Below are positions 59,499 to 64,000 of a stretch of 64,000 bases of DNA, piece after piece (the first letter of the stretch is position 1; each line of letters starts with the position of its first letter). The position numbers were made by a program, and so were the translations under genes. Location: the NCBI GenBank assembly GCA_016712525.1, contig JADJQX010000001.1, forward strand, positions 620,001 to 684,000, read 5' to 3'. The DNA comes from Myxococcales bacterium. GTDB lineage: Bacteria > Myxococcota_A > Polyangia > Polyangiales > Polyangiaceae. A model generated the notes under the pieces. The model was not told the origin of the DNA. It was given only the letters and a program-made list of their open reading frames with translations, and searched no databases.

Positions 59499-60569
59499 TC
59501 ACCCCTCGGCGGCCTCTTCCCCAGCCCCCGAGTGCATCGTCTTCCGGCCCCCCTCGGCGTCGGCGTCGACCACCACGGTCATGCCCCGCGGGAGGATCGA
59601 GCTCGTCGTGTCGAGGTCGTTCGTGTCCCGCGACAACGGCAGGTTCTGCGTCTCGCGGAGCACGTAGAGCGGACGCGCCTTCACCTGCTCGTAGATGCGC
59701 CCGACGTACTCGCCCAAGATGCCGATCATGAGGAGCTGCACGGCGGCGAGCAGCGACACGATCACCGTGATGGCCGTCCACCCGGGGACGGTGGCGTGGA
59801 ACGCGAGGTTCGCGACCACGGCCCAAATGGCCACGAAAATGGCCAAAAACGCGATCATCGCGCCGGCGTACGTGGCGAGGCGCAGCGGCAAGATGCTGAA
59901 GCTCGTGATGCCGTCGATCGCGAAGCGGATCATCTTCTTCAGCGGGTACTTGGTCTCCCCCGCGAAGCGCCCGGCGCGGTCGTAGAGCACGGCCGTCTGC
60001 TTGAAGCCCACCCACGAGACCATGCCCCGCACGAACCTGTGCACCTCACGGAGCTCGCGGAGGGCCACCACCACGCGGCGGCTCATGAGGCGGAAGTCGC
60101 CCGTGTCGAGCGGCACCTCGATCGGGATCATCGCCGCGAAGATGCGGTAAAACCAGCGCGCCGTGACGAGCTTGAACCAGGTCTCACCCGCGCGGCTCCG
60201 GCGCTTGCCGTAGACGACATCGTAGCCCTCGCGCCACTTCTCGACCATCTCGAGGACGACCTCGGGAGGGTCTTGGAGGTCGGCGTCCATGACGACCACG
60301 GCCTCGCCGCGTGCGTAGTCGATGCCGGCCGTGATGGCCACCTGGTGGCCGAAATTGCGGGAGAACGCGAGCACCTTGTACTTGGGCTCGGTGGCCGCCA
60401 TGTCTCGGAGGAGGCGGAGCGAGTCGTCCTTGGAGCCGTCGTCGACGAAGACGACCTCGGTGTTCTCGGGCAGCCGACCGATGAACTCCGCGAGGCGCGA
60501 CCGAAGCTCGGGGAGCACGGCCTCCTCGTTGAAGATGGGGAGCACGAGGCTCAAGGTGGGGCGCTTCAT
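59499..60569 (-). CDS. polyisoprenyl-phosphate glycosyltransferase (GT2, GtrB/DPM1-like)
   Basis: The 356-residue protein has the family 2 core LVLPIFNEEAVLPEL, VFVDDGSKDDSL, VVMDADLQDPPE, then YDVVYGKRRSRAGETWFK, and two C-terminal membrane helices (GAMIAFLAIFVAIWAVVANL; AITVIVSLLAAVQLLMIGIL). This layout transfers a sugar from its nucleotide to undecaprenyl phosphate, providing a donor for GT-C enzymes such as those at 60784 and 62639, which lie divergently. Confidence 0.93.
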   Translation of the reverse strand: MKRPTLSLVLPIFNEEAVLPELRSRLAEFIGRLPENTEVVFVDDGSKDDSLRLLRDMAATEPKYKVLAFSRNFGHQVAITAGIDYARGEAVVVMDADLQDPPEVVLEMVEKWREGYDVVYGKRRSRAGETWFKLVTARWFYRIFAAMIPIEVPLDTGDFRLMSRRVVVALRELREVHRFVRGMVSWVGFKQTAVLYDRAGRFAGETKYPLKKMIRFAIDGITSFSILPLRLATYAGAMIAFLAIFVAIWAVVANLAFHATVPGWTAITVIVSLLAAVQLLMIGILGEYVGRIYEQVKARPLYVLRETQNLPLSRDTNDLDTTSSILPRGMTVVVDADAEGGRKTMHSGAGEEAAEG

Positions 60570-60783
60570 CGGTGGGCGTTGCGTAAACCACCAAACCGTA
60601 GGGCCGATCAAGTCCGCTGCGCACGATTGCCGCCCCGAAACCCACGGCTTCGACGCCCGCCACACCCCGAGGCCACGATGGCCACGACCGGCAGCCGCGG
60701 CGCAGCCCCCGCGCGCCCAGGAAAAAGCGCCGTGAAAAAGGGCGGGAGCGACGAGAAATGGGGTAGAAATCGGCCGCTCGCTC

Positions 60784-62604
60784 ATGGCTCGGCCTCACAC
60801 GAAGACCCGCGGGTGGGAAGTGGCCTTCTTCGGCCTGCTCTTCGCCGTCTACGTGGGGTTTTTCCCGTACATCGGGGCCATCAACAACCCGAACGAGAAC
60901 GTGCGCACGTACATGACGATGGCGCTCGTCGAGCAGGGGTCGTTCAAGATCGACGCCATCGTCGAGCGCCACGGGTGGACGAACGACATGGCCCGCGCAC
61001 CGGACAAGAAGACGGGCGTGTTCCACCTCTACTCGGTCAAGGCCCCCGCGGTGAGCTACGCCGGGGTGCCCGTGTATTGGGCGTTCACCAAGGTGATGCC
61101 AAAGCTCGGGAGGCCGGTGCCGACCGCCGCGAGCCACCCCGACGAGAAGGCCAAGTGGCTCGCCGATTCGACGTGGGCGCTCCGCATCTTTTCCGTGCAG
61201 ATTCCATGTTTCGCGTTCTTGGCGGCCTTCGCGAGCTACCTGCGGCGCTACACGAGGGACGACGTGCTGCGGCTCTCGGCCGTGGCCGCGCTCGGCCTCG
61301 GCACGAACTACCTTGCGTACGCGCTCATGTTCGCGAGCCACTCGCTCTTCGGCGTGGCGGCGTTCGGTGCGTTCGCGCTCACCCTCGAGGCGCGCGCGAA
61401 GAGGCCGAAGGAACGTTCGGCGTGGCTCGCCTTCTGGGCGGGCTCGTTCGCCGCGTGGGCCACGTTGCTCGAGTACCACGCCCTGCCCGTGTCGGTGTGC
61501 CTCGCGCTCTTCGCTCTCGCCACGTTCTACCGCCCGAAGACCCTCGTGGCGCTCGGCCTGGGCGCGCTTCCCCACGCCGCCGCGATGGCGCTCTTCCAGT
61601 GGAGAGCGTTCGGCGATCCGCTGATGCCGGGTCACCGCATGAGCGAGAACCAACAGTTCGCGCACCTCCTGAATCAGGGGTACTTCGGCATCCAAACGCC
61701 GAACCTCGATCACGCCGGAAGCCTCCTCTTTTCGCGCAGTTACGGGCTCTTCGGGACGAGCCCATTCCTGGTGCTCGGACTGCTGGTCGTGCCCTTCGTC
61801 GTGCTCTCCGGACGCGGAGGTCCACGAGCACGCGCGCGGCTCCGGCTCGGCACGCTCGTGTGGCTCGCCACGTGCGGGGTGCTCGTGCTCACCGTGTCGG
61901 CGGCCATCAACTGGCGCGGCGGGTGGACGGTGGGACCGCGGTACTTCGGGGCCCTCCCGCCGTTCCTCGTCTACGGCGCCGTGTGTGCGCTCGATCGCCT
62001 CGGAGCTCGGTCGAAGCGCGCGCGTGTCGCCGTCGGGGCGCTCGCCGCGGGCACGGCCATCGCGAGCGTCGCGCAGACCGGCCTCGTGTCGCTCTTGTGC
62101 AACTCGATCCCCGAGAGCGTCGGTCGCCCCCTCCCCGAGCTCGCTTGGCCGCTCTTGCGCTTCGGGTTCTTTCCGCGTCACCTCGGAGATCTCGTGGGCG
62201 CGACCTCCGGGGCCTTCGGGTACTTCGTGGTCGCGTGTCTGGTCTCCGCCGCGCTCACACCGCTCGTCGTCCACAGACGGGCAGACGGCGCGAAGAGCAT
62301 CGTGGCGAGGCTCGCGCTCGGCGTCGTGGTGACGGGGCTCGCCCTCCTGCCCGCGCTCTCCCCCGCGACCTCCGAAGAGGGCACCGACGGCGGCGTGGCG
62401 GCACGGAGCTTCTTCGCCGAGATCTGGGAGCCCCCGGGCCGAGACAGGCTCGCGAAGGCAAAAAAGACCGCCGAAACGACAGGAAATCCGTGTGCTTATC
62501 TGAGGCTCTCCGAGCTCGAAGAGTCCATGGCGCTCGTGGCGCGGGCGGCGCAGAGCCGTGCTCGTGCCGGTGCCGGCGGAGCGCGACCGGAGTCGTGCCG
62601 ATGA
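60784..62604 (+). CDS. multi-pass GT-C-type membrane protein
   Basis: The 606-residue protein has an N-terminal anchor (VAFFGLLFAVYVGFFPYIG), a loop with NPNENVRTYMTMALVEQGSF, then HLYSVKAPAVSYAGVPVYW, and about ten further helices. This resembles GT39-like transferases that use polyisoprenyl-phosphate sugars. The catalytic acidic residue is probably in the early loop (FKIDAIVER). The C-terminal 100 residues are partly soluble. It is followed after 34 bp by a second large membrane protein gene. Confidence 0.78.
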   Translation: MARPHTKTRGWEVAFFGLLFAVYVGFFPYIGAINNPNENVRTYMTMALVEQGSFKIDAIVERHGWTNDMARAPDKKTGVFHLYSVKAPAVSYAGVPVYWAFTKVMPKLGRPVPTAASHPDEKAKWLADSTWALRIFSVQIPCFAFLAAFASYLRRYTRDDVLRLSAVAALGLGTNYLAYALMFASHSLFGVAAFGAFALTLEARAKRPKERSAWLAFWAGSFAAWATLLEYHALPVSVCLALFALATFYRPKTLVALGLGALPHAAAMALFQWRAFGDPLMPGHRMSENQQFAHLLNQGYFGIQTPNLDHAGSLLFSRSYGLFGTSPFLVLGLLVVPFVVLSGRGGPRARARLRLGTLVWLATCGVLVLTVSAAINWRGGWTVGPRYFGALPPFLVYGAVCALDRLGARSKRARVAVGALAAGTAIASVAQTGLVSLLCNSIPESVGRPLPELAWPLLRFGFFPRHLGDLVGATSGAFGYFVVACLVSAALTPLVVHRRADGAKSIVARLALGVVVTGLALLPALSPATSEEGTDGGVAARSFFAEIWEPPGRDRLAKAKKTAETTGNPCAYLRLSELEESMALVARAAQSRARAGAGGARPESCR

Positions 62605-62638
62605 CACCCGGGGCCTCGCAACGAAAGACGGGAGCACG

Positions 62639-64000
62639 ATGACGCTGCGCACGGGAGCTCGCAATCGAACGGCCGGTCGGATCCTGGGTGTGCTCGCGCT
62701 CGGCTTCGTCATGGCCATCTTCGCGTGGTGGCCCATGCTCGCGGCCTACCCCAACACCCAAGGGGGGGACGGGCCGCCGTACCACAAGACGATCGAAGCC
62801 GCCCGCGTGTCGGTCGTGCGCTACCACGAGCTGCCGCTGTGGAACCCCTACGAGTGCGGAGGCCTCCCCCTCTGGGACAACCCCCAGGGCCCGCCCGCGG
62901 CGCCGCTCATGTGGACGACGCTCTTCATGGGCACGACGGCGTCGATGTACCTCTGGTACCTCCTCCACACGGCGCTCGGCTTCTTGAGCATGTGGCTCTT
63001 CGCGCGCGACGAGGTGAAGCTCTCGCGCGCGGCCACGTTCGTGGCGAGCCTCGCGTGGGCGTTCTCGGGCTTTCACCAGCAGCACTACTCGGGTGGGCAC
63101 TTCACGTTCGTGCCGTTCCTGTATTTCCCCTTCGCGGTGCTGCTCTGGCGGCGCGCGGCGGGTGATCTCCGCTACGCCGTGGGGCTCGGGTGGCTCGTCG
63201 CGTGGATGATGCTCGAGGGCGCCGTGTACCCGCTCCCGCACCTCGTCGTGCTGCTCGGCGCCGAGACGCTCACGCGCCTCAAGAAGCAGACCTTCGTCCC
63301 CATCGTGAAGGCGGGCGCGATCGTCGGGCTCGTCGGGTTCCTCGTGGGCGCGTGCCGCTTCTTGCCGGTGATCGATCAGCTGAAGAGCCACACGCGGCCC
63401 ATCGGGATCGAGCGCGATCACATCCAGTGGACCACCCTGCGCGACATGTTCGTCTCGCGCACGCACGAGCGCGGCGTCGCAGGGCAGACGTACGTGTGGC
63501 CCGAGTACGGGACCTACATCGGCCCCTTCTTGCTCGTGCTCGCGGCGATCGGCGCGATCGTGTGCGCCTTCGAGAGCCCGTGGCTCGTGGCGCTCGCCGT
63601 CGTGTGCTTCGTGCTCATGATGGGGCACTTCTCGCCGGTGGCGCCGTGGGCGGTGCTCAAGGCGCACGTCTACCCCTTCAAGGAGATGCGTGTGCCTTCC
63701 CGGTTTCGCTGCGAGGTCTCCATGTTCCTCGCGGTGTTCGCGGGCGTCGCCGTCGACAGGCTCCCCCAGAGGCTCGCGGGCTTCTCGCGGAAGGCGGGCA
63801 AGATCGGGCGCACGGTCGCCCTGGCGATCGCCTTCATCGGCGCGGGCGACATGATCGCGACCGGCATCGCGTGGTTCACGGTCTGCTTCAACAACCCGCC
63901 CGAGCAGAAGGTCGCTGTCTCGCCCCGCCTCTACGTCCACGGGCCGAACCTCTCCGGCATGATCGACCAGCCCCGCCAAAACCGCATTCGCCTCGCGTGT
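62639..64000 (+). CDS. YfhO-like membrane protein, cut by the right edge
   Basis: The frame from ATG 62639 (GGGAGC upstream) is open to the window end, giving 454 residues with no stop. It has many hydrophobic helices and YfhO-like features: an early GGDG (NTQGGDGPPYHKT), LWNPYECGGLPLWDNPQ, and a late EMRVPSRFRCEVSMFLAVF. YfhO-type proteins are GT-C-fold transferases for lipid or teichoic acid glycosylation in other bacteria. Here the partner genes suggest surface glycan assembly. Confidence 0.8.
   Translation, partial: MTLRTGARNRTAGRILGVLALGFVMAIFAWWPMLAAYPNTQGGDGPPYHKTIEAARVSVVRYHELPLWNPYECGGLPLWDNPQGPPAAPLMWTTLFMGTTASMYLWYLLHTALGFLSMWLFARDEVKLSRAATFVASLAWAFSGFHQQHYSGGHFTFVPFLYFPFAVLLWRRAAGDLRYAVGLGWLVAWMMLEGAVYPLPHLVVLLGAETLTRLKKQTFVPIVKAGAIVGLVGFLVGACRFLPVIDQLKSHTRPIGIERDHIQWTTLRDMFVSRTHERGVAGQTYVWPEYGTYIGPFLLVLAAIGAIVCAFESPWLVALAVVCFVLMMGHFSPVAPWAVLKAHVYPFKEMRVPSRFRCEVSMFLAVFAGVAVDRLPQRLAGFSRKAGKIGRTVALAIAFIGAGDMIATGIAWFTVCFNNPPEQKVAVSPRLYVHGPNLSGMIDQPRQNRIRLAC

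Noticed and set aside
59457..62642. Plus-strand ORF of 1061 codons
   Set aside because: It runs antisense to the glycosyltransferase and out of frame over the GT-C gene; composition is Arg/Asp/His-rich shadow.

Overview
The window is GC-rich, densely coded chromosomal DNA, most likely from a Myxococcota bacterium of the class Polyangia. Several features point this way: four serine/threonine protein kinases in 64 kb, many secreted lipoproteins with Asp/Ala/Pro-rich linkers (DAA, DGG) and a NCGACGRVC-type motif, a PilZ motility-type protein, a MYXO-CTERM-like tail, and an FHA-domain sigma-54 activator. I saw no rRNA, convincing tRNA, insertion sequence, prophage or CRISPR array.

Layout. 1-8.0 kb: start of a gene leaving the left edge, a four-helix membrane protein with a tandem repeat, a P-type cation ATPase broken by one extra base, a Cys-rich lipoprotein, a small winged-helix-like protein behind a 22-bp perfect palindrome, and a PcfJ-like protein. 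8.0-14.7 kb: an overlapping PEGA-protein/kinase pair, then three lipoproteins. 14.7-19.5 kb: a spermidine-synthase-like protein and an operon of phosphoglycerate mutase (gpmI), kinase and LysM protein, ended by a strong hairpin. 19.6-28.2 kb: a carbonic-anhydrase-like protein with carboxysomal-type metal-ligand spacing, an M48 peptidase, a third kinase, a trypsin-like protease, an FHA-sigma-54 activator, and a second winged-helix-like paralogue with a sigma-54 promoter match in front. 28.2-38.5 kb: a MYXO-CTERM-like protein, a second PEGA-protein/kinase pair, a LamG-like lipoprotein coupled to a lipase-like lipoprotein, gluQ, and a PilZ-rhodanese-CAP operon joined by GTGA overlaps. 38.7-50.5 kb: a formyltransferase-like protein, DHH phosphoesterase, GT-C membrane protein, polyphosphate kinase, FGE-like lipoprotein, phosphofructokinase, methyltransferase and CPBP protease. 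50.6-54.5 kb: an operon of a TatA-like small protein, a multidomain protein with a degenerate J domain, and a porin. 54.7-64 kb: glutathione transferase, sugar aminotransferase, a GETH-type lipoprotein, methyltransferase, polyisoprenyl-phosphate glycosyltransferase and two large membrane proteins; this last part looks like the edge of a surface-polysaccharide region and carries an intergenic repeat family.

How it may work together (inference). The kinases, their membrane-anchored PEGA partners and the FHA activator suggest phosphothreonine signalling feeding sigma-54 transcription, with the small winged-helix protein at 27846 as a possible direct target. A window-wide signal is that 13 genes have a TAnnnT hexamer ending 6-9 nt before the start codon, as expected of a promoter -10 box on a leaderless mRNA. 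Other genes carry normal Shine-Dalgarno sequences, so two initiation modes seem to coexist.
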